A stretch of 40,476 nucleotides of DNA from Blautia sp. (GTDB lineage: Bacteria; Bacillota; Clostridia; Lachnospirales; Lachnospiraceae): assembly GCA_021772055.1 (NCBI GenBank), contig JAETNR010000042.1, positions 1 through 40,476 on the forward strand, written 5' to 3'. A model generated the notes under the pieces. The model searched no databases and was not told the origin of the DNA. It saw only the letters and a list, made by a program, of their open reading frames with translations. Position numbers and translations under genes: made by a program. This document shows, one piece after another, positions 8,835 through 17,867 of this stretch (positions are counted from its first letter, which is position 1; each line of letters opens with the position of its first letter).

Positions 8835-10433
8835 TTATCTTTTCAATCTTTTTATAAACTCTTTTGGTGTACAGGAATACTGCTTTTTAAAACACTTCAA
8901 AAAGTAAACATAATCTTTAAATCCGCTCTCATCTGCAACTTCTTTAAGATTTGTATTCCCTTTCTCTAAAAGGCGCTCTGCCTCCTTTAAACGAACAGAT
9001 TTTAGATAAGAAGGAAAATTCTCTTCCATCTCATTTTTAAACAGAACACTTAGATAAACCGAACTGATTCCTACATGTTCCGCAACCTCCGTCTGTGAAA
9101 TATTTTCCCTGAAATGCTGATGAATATAGGCAACTGCTTTCTTCATATATCCTGAAGAAACTTGTATTTTTTTGTTTTTCTCTTCAAAGAAAATTGTACA
9201 GATCTGATCCAGATCTTTTTTTATCTTATGAAATGATTGAAGTTTCAATATTTTTTCTTCCAAAACCTCTCCCTGAAACAAATCATCCGCTTTAATCGCA
9301 CTTTGCTCTGCAGCCTTCTTCAGACAGTCGAAAATTCTTACAAGAAGCATCTTATAAATGGTTTCAGAAGGCTTGTTCTTCTCGATTCTATCCAGAATCG
9401 ATTCCAGAAGCACCTTCGCATTCTCCTGATTTCCGGAAGTCAGCTCATAGATCAGGTTTTTCTCATCTTCTGTTGAAAAGATGATCTCTTCTTTCTTTCG
9501 CGTCTTATTCATTTCCATTTCCGAAATCCAGACATCATTTTCCTGATAAAAACTGTTTCGAAACTCTGTTTCTAAAATATGATATTCTTCTCCTACAGTA
9601 AGGACAGATGGCTGAATCCGTCCCACAATAAAACTTACAGACATCCCAAGAAAATGATTCATACAGAATCGTATACGATTAAGTGAAAAAAGGAGAAGTT
9701 CACGTATTTTCTGCTCACTTCGTATCTCTTCATACCCAAGAAGTATCGCATATTTCTCCCTGTTCGCATGGCAGATTATCCCGTTTTTCTGGTCTGCTAA
9801 AATTTCGTTCACAATATTCTTTACAGAAAATGAAAGTGTGTTATTCATTTTAAATTCTCCGTCTTCGTACTCACGAATCCACATCATTACCGGAACCACC
9901 CGATGTATGGATATGTTCATATCAAGGTTTCTGATATCCAACCCAATCTGTCGTTCATGAGTATAAACTCCTCCTAACAGATTCCGAACGGCATCCTCCT
10001 TTAAAGCCGCTATTCCGGTCGCAGAACGTTCTTTTTCTCCAATACGCTCTTCTTTATAAATCTTTTCCAGAGCAAGCAGAAGATTCTTCGCATCCAGAGA
10101 ATGCTTCAGCAAATATTCTCTGGCTCCCAGAAGCAAGGTCTCTTTTACATAAGAAAAATCATCATAGTTACTCAAAACAAGAAATGCACATTCTGGATAT
10201 TTTTCCCGACAGATGCCACACAATGTTAATCCGTCCATCACAGGCATTTTCATATCCGATATAATAAGGTCCGGATATAGCTTTTCAATCTTTTCCAGAG
10301 CTTCCGCTCCATTTGACGCTTCTCCGCAGAGATTGAATTCTATTTCCTGCTGTATCTGAGGAATTTCTATTTCGATCAGAGATTTCAGTTTCATACGCAC
10401 CAGAACCTCATCATCTACAATCAATATATTCAT
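8835..10433 (-). CDS. YesN-like response regulator with AraC-type DNA-binding domain
   Basis: A 532-residue cytoplasmic regulator. The N-terminal receiver domain carries the acidic pair DD at 7-8 and the phosphate acceptor D60 in LIISDMKMP. A long middle domain follows, then two AraC-type helix-turn-helix motifs in the last ~100 residues (ISQTEVAEHVGISSVYLSVLF and LKEVADESGFKDYVYFLKCF). Its start overlaps the kinase stop in an ATGA, so kinase and regulator are made together. It probably controls the neighbouring importer genes; a repeat pattern upstream of the genes at 13542 and 15353 is the candidate site. Confidence 0.9.
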   Translation of the reverse strand: MNILIVDDEVLVRMKLKSLIEIEIPQIQQEIEFNLCGEASNGAEALEKIEKLYPDLIISDMKMPVMDGLTLCGICREKYPECAFLVLSNYDDFSYVKETLLLGAREYLLKHSLDAKNLLLALEKIYKEERIGEKERSATGIAALKEDAVRNLLGGVYTHERQIGLDIRNLDMNISIHRVVPVMMWIREYEDGEFKMNNTLSFSVKNIVNEILADQKNGIICHANREKYAILLGYEEIRSEQKIRELLLFSLNRIRFCMNHFLGMSVSFIVGRIQPSVLTVGEEYHILETEFRNSFYQENDVWISEMEMNKTRKKEEIIFSTEDEKNLIYELTSGNQENAKVLLESILDRIEKNKPSETIYKMLLVRIFDCLKKAAEQSAIKADDLFQGEVLEEKILKLQSFHKIKKDLDQICTIFFEEKNKKIQVSSGYMKKAVAYIHQHFRENISQTEVAEHVGISSVYLSVLFKNEMEENFPSYLKSVRLKEAERLLEKGNTNLKEVADESGFKDYVYFLKCFKKQYSCTPKEFIKRLKR

Positions 10434-12148
10434 ACGCCGTCCTCCTCTGTGGTTATAGGAATCTCTATCTCAGCCAGTGTATATTCACCAACCGTACTTA
10501 TCATCTTAAAATTTCCCTGACTGCCATACAGTAAATAGATTCTGTTTCTTACATTGTAGACCCCTATGCTCGGTGCTGTTCTCATCTCATTCTCCATAGG
10601 AATCTGATTAATTTTCGCAAGCAATTCTTCTGAGATCCCATTTCCATTGTCCCAGACTGAAAGCTTAAGCCTGTTATCCTCCACGTCAACAGATATACGA
10701 AGATATCCCGGCCTTGAAAGAGCTGCTATGCCATGTTTAAGTGCATTCTCCACCAAAGGCTGCATAATCAGTTTAGGAATCTTACATGTATAAACACTTT
10801 CATCCACTTGAAATTCAGGAATAAATTTACCAGCATATTTGTATTCCATAATCATCAGATACTGTCGGAGATAATCTATTTCTCTTTCGATCGTAATATA
10901 CTTTTCCTGATTTAACGCCAGATGAAGCATATCCGACAAGGATGATGACACAAATTCTATATTTTTAGCCCCTCTTAACTGTGAAAGATAGGTAATTGTA
11001 TTCAATGTATTGTATAAAAAATGAGGGTTGATCTGCTCCTGCAGTGCCAAAATTTCCAGATCTCTTTTAGCATGCTCAGATTCCTGGATTTCCTTGATCA
11101 ACTCCCGGATTTGCTTCAGCATTCGATTAATCTGTTTGTAAAGTTCCCCCACCTCGTCTTCACTTTTAATCACTGTGGCAAGTTCCAGCTGCTCCCCGGA
11201 TACATTTTTCACAGAATCAGCCAAAACAGACAACTCTTTCGTTATATATGACACTGCCAGGACAACTACGATACATATTAAAATATTCAGTGCAATCGAT
11301 ATTAAAAAAATCCTCCACAGTATATGCATAGAACTTGACACGATTTCTTTTTGCTGGATAATTCCATGAACACTCCAGCCTGTAATCGGTATATCAAGCG
11401 TTATTTCTATTTTTCGTTCTTTTTCGGCATCATTTTCATTCTCTTCCGGAAAAATCTGTGTTTCTCCTTCCATCCCGTCTTTTATAAAAACAGGATATGC
11501 GAATGAATCCTCCATGTAATAGAAATCTTGAAGTATATCACAATTGATATCCGTAAGCATAATTCCTCTTACTTCCGAACCACTCATTATTTTACGAACA
11601 ATGGAAAACACGCTTTTGCTTCTTGTGGTATCATTTGGAAAACTTTCATGTGGTGCAATAATTCTTACCTCATCCGTACTTTCCAGAAAGTCATTCAGCC
11701 ATTCCTGTTCCCGAAGCTCCGCATCTCCCATAATGATTCCATAGGTTTCCTGATGTCCGTTCAGATCATTGATGGATGCTCCTGTCAGATAAAACTGAAA
11801 ACGACACAATTCCAGCAGAAATGATTTTACTTCCCGGCCGGCCTGCAGTTTTTCCAAGTCACTAGCCAAAGAATCCGGCTGCATTACACGGAAATAATTT
11901 TTAATAACTACACCCTCCCCCATATTACTGCTTGCCAAAGCAACAATTCTTTCGATATCCTTCATGGATGTCTCAAAGTTTTGATTCGCTACAGATAAAG
12001 AAGAAGTAAAGCTATTTACCATGGTCTCTTTTGTCTGTTTGATCGTATTTTGTGTCCAGATAATCGTCTCCGCAAATATCCCTGTTGACAATATCACTAC
12101 TATCGTGATCAATATTTTAAACTTCAGACTTTTTACAATTTTTATCAT
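10430..12148 (-). CDS. YesM-like sensor histidine kinase
   Basis: A 572-residue membrane kinase. A transmembrane helix lies near residues 11-30, an extracellular sensor domain spans about 30-275, and a second membrane segment near 275-300 leads into a HAMP linker. The LytS/YesM-type phosphoacceptor region reads QEQINPHFLYNTL and the ATPase has LVENALKHG and DNGNGI. It signals to the regulator encoded directly downstream, with a 4-base overlap. It follows the solute-binding protein gene but is separated from it by a strong terminator, so kinase and regulator are expected at a lower level than the binding protein. Confidence 0.9.
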   Translation of the reverse strand: MIKIVKSLKFKILITIVVILSTGIFAETIIWTQNTIKQTKETMVNSFTSSLSVANQNFETSMKDIERIVALASSNMGEGVVIKNYFRVMQPDSLASDLEKLQAGREVKSFLLELCRFQFYLTGASINDLNGHQETYGIIMGDAELREQEWLNDFLESTDEVRIIAPHESFPNDTTRSKSVFSIVRKIMSGSEVRGIMLTDINCDILQDFYYMEDSFAYPVFIKDGMEGETQIFPEENENDAEKERKIEITLDIPITGWSVHGIIQQKEIVSSSMHILWRIFLISIALNILICIVVVLAVSYITKELSVLADSVKNVSGEQLELATVIKSEDEVGELYKQINRMLKQIRELIKEIQESEHAKRDLEILALQEQINPHFLYNTLNTITYLSQLRGAKNIEFVSSSLSDMLHLALNQEKYITIEREIDYLRQYLMIMEYKYAGKFIPEFQVDESVYTCKIPKLIMQPLVENALKHGIAALSRPGYLRISVDVEDNRLKLSVWDNGNGISEELLAKINQIPMENEMRTAPSIGVYNVRNRIYLLYGSQGNFKMISTVGEYTLAEIEIPITTEEDGV

Positions 12149-12183
12149 GCAGCTTCCCTCCTTCAGGATTGTGATTTGAATCG

Positions 12184-12226
12184 AAAAAAGCTGGTTCTGC
12201 TTGCTGTATAAGCAAGCAGAACCAGC
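12184..12226 (-). terminator. Strong intrinsic terminator between binding protein and kinase genes
   Basis: A 16-base arm (12190-12205) pairs perfectly with 12211-12226 around a five-base loop. On the minus strand the stem is followed directly by six T residues (12189-12184). It lies shortly after the solute-binding protein stop and before the kinase ribosome binding site. It would end most transcripts after the binding protein while letting some pass into the two-component genes. Confidence 0.9.
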
Positions 12227-12261
12227 ATAGTATCAAATGCCTTCCGCAATTTATTTCTAAA

Positions 12262-13542
12262 TTATTCAGCCCAGTTTTCATCACTGTTGGCTACTGCGGA
12301 TTTTTCTGTAAGATTATCAAATTCGGCTGCAAGTTCTTCCAGTTCAACAGCACCTACATAATAATCAATATAGTGTACATATGGTGCGATATCATATTTA
12401 AAATCCCATGTATTCACAAGAGTCTTTTCTCCCTGTTCATCAAAAGCAGGAGTTCCTTCTATTTCCATACCTTTTGTCAGATAAACACCTGGCTGTGCAT
12501 TAGCATAAATTTGCATACCTTCTTTGGAGCACATGAAGTCCAGTGCTTTCTGCGCAAGTTCCGGATTCTTGGAAGCAGAAGTTACAGATAAAATTGTCGG
12601 GAATGCAACATCCAGATAATTATGTTCTTCATCGTATAATGGAATCACATTTCCACCGATATCAGCTGCTTTATCCGGATATTTTGCAGCAATTTCAGAT
12701 ACAACTACATGAGCACATGCATAAAACGCACATTCCCCATTTGCAAGAGCTGTCTGAGCCATATCATAAGTATCGGACAGATAGGTTTCCTGTACAAAGC
12801 CATTTTCAATCAGTTCCTTTGATTTTTTCAGTCCATCCCATGTATTGGCACAATCTGCAAATTTAATCTTATTTGTATTAATGGCATTCCAAAATTCTTC
12901 CGAAGTCATACCACGTTCATCATAATCTCCGTGGAAACCTGTCATTGCATAACAGGAGGCTGTCCAAGGGTCTCCACAGGAAAAATACACTGGTGTAATT
13001 CCAATCGCTTTAATTTTTTCACATGCATCAAGGAACTCATCCCATGTAGTCGGATACTGTTCGACGCCAGCTGCTTCCAGAACTTTCTTGTTGTAGTACA
13101 TACCGTAATAATATGCAGTTCCGAAAGGCATTCCATACAGAACACCATCTTCACTATATGATCTGCTTGTAAGAACATCTTCACCATAGTCAGCAATACA
13201 TTCTAGATTTTCAAGCGGAAGAAGTTTTCCTTCTCCTCCATAAGAACTGAAATAAAGCTTTGCACTATAAGTGTTCAAAAGATCCGGCAGGTCATCTGTC
13301 GCTGTTCTTGCCATTACAAGCTCATCTCCCTGACTTCCTCCGGCAATCTGCTGAACCTCCAGCTTAAATCCCAGTTCTACTGAGTTTTCATTAATATAAT
13401 TTTCCAATGCCTGAAGACCAGCCCCATACCAGTCAACATATGTAAGCATTGTCACGGTCTCAACCTCATCTGCAAATACTGGTGCAGCCATACCCAATAC
13501 CATTGCTCCTGCTAACAACATCCCTATCATTCTTTTTTTCAT
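12262..13542 (-). CDS. Extracellular solute-binding protein of a sugar ABC importer
   Basis: A family-1 sugar-binding protein that should capture oligosaccharide outside the cell for the permeases encoded upstream. The start at 13542 (MKKRMIGML) is preferred over 13581 because AAAGGTGG lies nine bases before it and it gives a clean signal peptide. The signal sequence ends APVFA-DE and contains no lipobox cysteine, which is unusual for a Gram-positive binding protein. Typical binding-protein segments follow (DDLPDLLN, VLYGMPFGTAYYYGMYYNK, TWDEFLDACEKIK). A repeat-type promoter lies just upstream and a terminator just downstream. Confidence 0.88.
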   Translation of the reverse strand: MKKRMIGMLLAGAMVLGMAAPVFADEVETVTMLTYVDWYGAGLQALENYINENSVELGFKLEVQQIAGGSQGDELVMARTATDDLPDLLNTYSAKLYFSSYGGEGKLLPLENLECIADYGEDVLTSRSYSEDGVLYGMPFGTAYYYGMYYNKKVLEAAGVEQYPTTWDEFLDACEKIKAIGITPVYFSCGDPWTASCYAMTGFHGDYDERGMTSEEFWNAINTNKIKFADCANTWDGLKKSKELIENGFVQETYLSDTYDMAQTALANGECAFYACAHVVVSEIAAKYPDKAADIGGNVIPLYDEEHNYLDVAFPTILSVTSASKNPELAQKALDFMCSKEGMQIYANAQPGVYLTKGMEIEGTPAFDEQGEKTLVNTWDFKYDIAPYVHYIDYYVGAVELEELAAEFDNLTEKSAVANSDENWAE

Positions 13543-13579
13543 TTCGAAATACCACCTTTCTTCATTGATTGATACTATC

Positions 13580-13632
13580 ATTCTAAATTCATTTCTGATT
13601 AAAAAAATTGCCAGATTTTATAATCTACTGTC
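13580..13632 (-). promoter_or_regulatory. Promoter and candidate activator site of the 13542 binding protein
   Basis: On the minus strand GACAGT-N2-ATTATAAAA-N3-GGCA spans 13632-13609, and a -10-like TAGAAT follows at 13585-13580. The same pattern, at almost the same distance from its -10 box, occurs before the permease gene at 15353. GACA and GGCA lie 20 bases apart, as expected for two half-sites of an AraC-type regulator. The central ATTATAAAA could also be read as a second -10 region. No clear -35 box is present, which fits activator dependence. Confidence 0.5.
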
Positions 13633-13654
13633 TTTTTTTATAATGTTTTGCAAT

Positions 13655-14479
13655 TTAGCCTTTCACTGCTCCGGCAGTCATTCCTGCAACAATCTGGTTC
13701 TGCGCCAAGAAATATACAATAATTACAGGCATCGAAACGACAACCACGTTTGCAAATACCAGATTCCAATCTGAGCTGTGAGTTCCAAAGAAATTATAGA
13801 TTGTAAGTGGTAACGTATAGTTTTGGGAACTGTTCAAAAAGTAAATCGTAGTTCCGAAATCATTCCAAATGTTCATAAAATTGATAATAAATACTGTGAC
13901 CGTCATCGGTTTTAACAACGGAAAAATAATTTTCCAGAAAAGCTGGAAACAAGTACATCCATCTAACATGGCTGATTCATCCAGCTCTCGCGGTACACTC
14001 TTCAGGTAACCGGTGTATAAAAACATTGCCATCGGAAGCCCTGTTGCCAGAAGTACACAAGCCGTTGCGGCAAAGGACTTCAGATGCAGATAATGGCAGA
14101 TAAAATAAGTAGGAATCATCTGAATCGGCAAAAACATGCCAAGCATGATCATATTCTGCAGCATATTTGATGATTTATCATTTCGTCTTTGAATAATAAA
14201 GGAAATCATGGAGCTTCCAAAAATCTCCAGAAGTACGGTTGGTACCGTAAGCATGACACTGTTTCTCAGTGCGGTAAAAACACCACTGCCTTCACACATT
14301 TCCCGGTAGTTTTCAATAATATGCCAGGTTGTTGGAAGCGCTATATTCACAAGTGCTGCTTCTTCCTTAGTTTTAAAAGAATTGATCAGTGCGATCCAAA
14401 AAGGTATCAGCATAAACACACAAGCAATCAATCCGATAATCTCACCAACAGTTCTCAATGTCTTTTTTCTTCTGTACAT
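13655..14479 (-). CDS. Sugar ABC transporter permease, MalG type
   Basis: A six-helix inner-membrane permease of a CUT1-type importer. The start at 14479 (MYRRKKTLR) has AAGGAGGT at good spacing and overlaps the upstream permease stop as TGATG, so translation is coupled; the longer reading to 14569 is unlikely. The cytoplasmic ATPase-contact loop (EAA motif) reads ESAMLDGCTCFQLFWKIIFP. The C-terminus GMTAGAVKG is the usual MalG-type ending. It pairs with the upstream permease and the binding protein encoded downstream. No ATPase gene is nearby. Confidence 0.9.
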   Translation of the reverse strand: MYRRKKTLRTVGEIIGLIACVFMLIPFWIALINSFKTKEEAALVNIALPTTWHIIENYREMCEGSGVFTALRNSVMLTVPTVLLEIFGSSMISFIIQRRNDKSSNMLQNMIMLGMFLPIQMIPTYFICHYLHLKSFAATACVLLATGLPMAMFLYTGYLKSVPRELDESAMLDGCTCFQLFWKIIFPLLKPMTVTVFIINFMNIWNDFGTTIYFLNSSQNYTLPLTIYNFFGTHSSDWNLVFANVVVVSMPVIIVYFLAQNQIVAGMTAGAVKG

Positions 14480-15353
14480 CAGACCTCTACCTCCTTGCTC
14501 GTCAGGAATCGATAAATCGGGAATACGATTACCAGAACGATAATACTCAGTATAATGCTGGCCGCACATCCTTCTCCATAACGTCCACCGCCAAAGGAGC
14601 GGTAAACCAATGTACCAAATACTTCCGTAGCTGTTCCTGGTCCGCCTTTGGTAATTGACTGCACGATATCAAATGCTTTCAGGCCACCAATCAGATTTAC
14701 CACTACTGCGTTGGTAAATGCCGGCATAATCAGAGGGAATGTCACATAACGAAACTTCTGCCACGCAGTTGCTCCGTCCAGTTCTGTCGCTTCATAGTAA
14801 CTGCTGTCGATGGACTGAAGCCCTGCCAGAAGAATTACCATCGTAAATCCGGTCCATTTCCAAATTTCCACGAAGGAAACCGAATAAATCGCAATTTTAA
14901 TATCCGTCAGCCAGTTCTGGCACAGTACTCCAAGCCCTACAGACTGTAAAACAATATTAATCAGCCCTTTTGTCGGATGCATCATAGCTGTAAAAATCAA
15001 GCCTACTGCCACACTACTTAAAACCGCCGGAAGGAAAAACACTGTACGCATAATATTTGCCGCCCGGAACTTATTATTCAAAAATACTGCCAGCAGTAAT
15101 CCCAGGCCCACTTTACAAAATGAAGTAAGAAACGCAAAAATAAAAGAATTCTTAATCGCAATACTCATACTCTTCGTCGTAAGTACATCCACATAGTGTT
15201 GTATCCCTGCAAATTCCATGGAAGAAAAATCGAGTCCTCTGATATTTACAAAAGAAAAAGAATTCCCATAATCGTCGGCGCTGCAAAAAATACAAGCCAC
15301 AAAACAACACCTGGAATCGCCATGCGATAACTGTAATATTTTTTTTGTCTCAA
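14479..15353 (-). CDS. Sugar ABC transporter permease, MalF type, with a frameshift near the N-terminus
   Basis: The true start appears to be a TTG at 15353 with GGAAAGGGG upstream. It reads MRQKKYYSYRMAIPGVVLWL, a first membrane helix, and APTIMGILF before meeting a stop. The rest (SFVNIRGLDFSSMEFAGIQH and onward) is in another frame and continues to 14479. The frames join if one base is added to the five-base run at 15255-15259. With that repair the protein is about 291 residues, with the EAA loop EATELDGATAWQKFRYVTFP and a TKGGPG segment. Without it the first helix is lost. Error, null mutation or slippage-based switch cannot be told apart here. Confidence 0.8.
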
Positions 15354-15386
15354 AGTAATTACCCCTTTCCTTATCTTTATGAGGTA

Positions 15387-15440
15387 ATTATACCTGTGAT
15401 ATAGGGACAACAGAGATGTCGTGTTTTATAATAAACTGTC
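15387..15440 (-). promoter_or_regulatory. Promoter and candidate activator site of the permease operon
   Basis: On the minus strand GACAGT-N2-ATTATAAAA-N3-GACA spans 15440-15417, with TATAAT at 15392-15387 as the -10 box. The arrangement matches that upstream of the binding-protein gene at 13542. The two GACA words are 20 bases apart. The -35 region is poor, fitting an activated promoter. The likely regulator is the YesN-like protein at 8835-10433, by proximity only. Confidence 0.5.
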
Positions 15441-15488
15441 AATTTTTAATTTATACATGAATTCCATAGTTCATTCTCAAATTCAGTG

Positions 15489-16997
15489 CTAATTGTTTTT
15501 TACCTGAAATTCCTTAAAATATCCCGTTCCATTTTCTGCAAATAACCCAATGTATGTTCCTGTATACGACATGTCCATCGTTGTCTCTGAACACAAGCCT
15601 GCAGTAACACCTGTACCTATTTCTATAAATTCTTTTCCATCCATGCTATATGAAAAACGATATCGTTTTTTATCTGCATCTATTTTCAGCCATACACTGT
15701 CGATCGCCTGAATATTTTTCGCAGATGAAATTACCTGAATATCATGAATATGTTTTCCAAGACAAACTCTATATCCATCTTCTTGTTTATCCAGGTATAT
15801 TTCGTAATGATAATTTTCGTTATAATATGCTGTCATTCCAACTCTTGTTTCACAAACTGCATCTGAGATCCTGACTTTCACTTTCGCTGTCATATCAAAT
15901 GCCTTCTGTCTCACACCTATCCATGTCGGGGATGCTATTTCATTTATAGTTACATGATTTCCATAAAGAATAAGCTGCTTCTTATCCACATCCCTGACAT
16001 ACGCATCTTGTTTCGGATTTCGGATAAAATTGTAATATGTACAAAATTCTTTTTTTGAAAAATCATCGTAAAAATCATGATTTATATTTCCCGAAATCTT
16101 TCCCGGCAAATCACCTTCCATTTCATAATCGAAAAGCCCATTCTCCCCAACTACAGGCCATCCGTATTCATCCCATACTACTGGTGCAAGAAAAATTTCT
16201 CTTCCAAGATTATGTAATAAACGATTCAGAAAGAAATCGGAGAGAGTTCTTATCCCCAGACATACCACCCACCAATTTCCATTCGTGTCCTGAACTAAAT
16301 CGCCATGACCTATGCATTGAATATTTATTTTTACCTGATCTTTGTGTGAAAAAATCGGATTATGAGGACATTTTTCGTATGGACCATAGATATTATCAGC
16401 TCTCTGGATCGTTCCCATATGCCCATATTCCGTTCCCCCTTCTGCCAACAAAAGATAATATTTCCCGTCAATTTTATAAATATGAGGTGCCTCTGGACAC
16501 TTTCCACCACAACCAGGATTAAAAACTTTTACATCCGTAAGTCTTTCTCCTGTATATGGATTAATTTCGCTGATGAACACTTCCCCAAATGCCGTCATAT
16601 AGTACACTTTTCCATCCTCATCAAAGAAAAGTGACGGATCAATTCCCTGTTGATCAACCCATACCGGATCGGACCATCCCTTCGTCAAATCCTTTGTATA
16701 AATTATAAAATTTCCTTTATCAGAAACATTTGTAGCCGTCAGAAAGAAAGTTCCATTGTGGTATCTGATAGTCGGTGCATAAATTCCACCTGATGCTGCA
16801 CATTCTTTTAAATTCAATTTTTCATCTGTATCAAGACAATGCCCCATTAACTCCCAATCAACCAAATTCTTACTATGATATATCGGAATTCCCGGAAAAA
16901 ATTCGAATGATGATACTACTAAATAAAAATCGTCTCCAACTCTGCAAATAGAAGGATCCGGATTACAGCCTGGAATAATTGGATTTTGATATTTCAT
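15489..16997 (-). CDS. Glycoside hydrolase family 43 (beta-xylosidase/arabinofuranosidase type)
   Basis: A 502-residue cytoplasmic enzyme expected to remove terminal xylose or arabinose residues. The five-bladed propeller starts at the N-terminus with NPDPSI, giving the catalytic base D14; GIDPSLF gives the transition-state Asp D120, and CPEAPHIY gives the general acid E169. A C-terminal beta-sandwich domain (about 320-502) matches the GH43 plus C2-like layout. There is no signal peptide. It starts with GGAG nine bases before the ATG and 30 bases after the permease stop, so it is co-transcribed with the importer at 17028-20079. Confidence 0.9.
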   Translation of the reverse strand: MKYQNPIIPGCNPDPSICRVGDDFYLVVSSFEFFPGIPIYHSKNLVDWELMGHCLDTDEKLNLKECAASGGIYAPTIRYHNGTFFLTATNVSDKGNFIIYTKDLTKGWSDPVWVDQQGIDPSLFFDEDGKVYYMTAFGEVFISEINPYTGERLTDVKVFNPGCGGKCPEAPHIYKIDGKYYLLLAEGGTEYGHMGTIQRADNIYGPYEKCPHNPIFSHKDQVKINIQCIGHGDLVQDTNGNWWVVCLGIRTLSDFFLNRLLHNLGREIFLAPVVWDEYGWPVVGENGLFDYEMEGDLPGKISGNINHDFYDDFSKKEFCTYYNFIRNPKQDAYVRDVDKKQLILYGNHVTINEIASPTWIGVRQKAFDMTAKVKVRISDAVCETRVGMTAYYNENYHYEIYLDKQEDGYRVCLGKHIHDIQVISSAKNIQAIDSVWLKIDADKKRYRFSYSMDGKEFIEIGTGVTAGLCSETTMDMSYTGTYIGLFAENGTGYFKEFQVKNN

Positions 16998-17027
16998 AAT
17001 GATAATCTCCGTTTCTTTTTTATTTTT

Positions 17028-17867
17028 TCACCCTTTTACACTACCTGCTGTCAGCCCCTCAATGAAATATTTCTGTGTAAACAGGAATAATACATACAAT
17101 GGCAACGTGATAATACAGATGGCGGCTGCGGTTGCTCCCCAATCTGTAGAATACAGCCCCTTAAAGTTCAGCAATCCTATAGTCAAAGGAACTCCCTCTT
17201 CTTTTACCAATGTGGCAATCTGAGCCCACATTAATTCGCCCCAAACGAAACAAAAGTTAAACACAAGACAAGTCAAAATACAGGATTTCATCAGCGGCAC
17301 GATAATTTTTATCATGGTCATCCATTCGGAAGCTCCGTCAATTCTCGCCGCTTCTACAAGTTCCACAGGAATCGTTTTAAAGAAATTTGCCAGAATAATA
17401 ATGGTTCCCGGAAGCATCCAGCCTACGTATGGTATGATCATTGCCCAGTATTTCGTTCTTAATAAACCAAGTCTGGAAACAATAATATACTCCGGAATTA
17501 CAATAGATTCTGTCGGCAGAATCTGAATCAGGATTAACAGTACCAGAATAATTTCTGCTCCCGGAATTCTCATTCTTGAAAGCGCATAGGATGCCATAAT
17601 CGCAATCACTAATACCATTGTCAATGTAATCGCTGAAATAATTACACTATTTATTACATATTCGCCGATTTTTCCTTCGGTAATTGCTTTTACGTAATTT
17701 TCAATCCCAATTTTTTCCGGCAGCGCCCAGATATTTGCATAAAATTCTTTATTATTTTTAAATGAAGTCATGATCGCGAATATCAGCGGAAAAATGCTGA
17801 CCACTGACATTGCAATCAAAAACACTCGCATAATCCAGATGGAAAGACTAAATTTTTTAGTATTCAT
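17028..17867 (-). CDS. Sugar ABC transporter permease, MalG type
   Basis: A CUT1-type inner-membrane permease with about six helices. The start at 17867 (MNTKKFSLS) is chosen because GAGGTG lies at proper spacing; an upstream alternative at 17897 lacks this. The EAA loop EAARIDGASEWMTMIKIIVP is fully conserved, and the C-terminus GLTAGSVKG is typical. It overlaps the partner permease gene by 11 bases. Together with the binding protein at 18826 it should import the substrate of the GH43 enzyme encoded next. Confidence 0.92.
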   Translation of the reverse strand: MNTKKFSLSIWIMRVFLIAMSVVSIFPLIFAIMTSFKNNKEFYANIWALPEKIGIENYVKAITEGKIGEYVINSVIISAITLTMVLVIAIMASYALSRMRIPGAEIILVLLILIQILPTESIVIPEYIIVSRLGLLRTKYWAMIIPYVGWMLPGTIIILANFFKTIPVELVEAARIDGASEWMTMIKIIVPLMKSCILTCLVFNFCFVWGELMWAQIATLVKEEGVPLTIGLLNFKGLYSTDWGATAAAICIITLPLYVLFLFTQKYFIEGLTAGSVKG

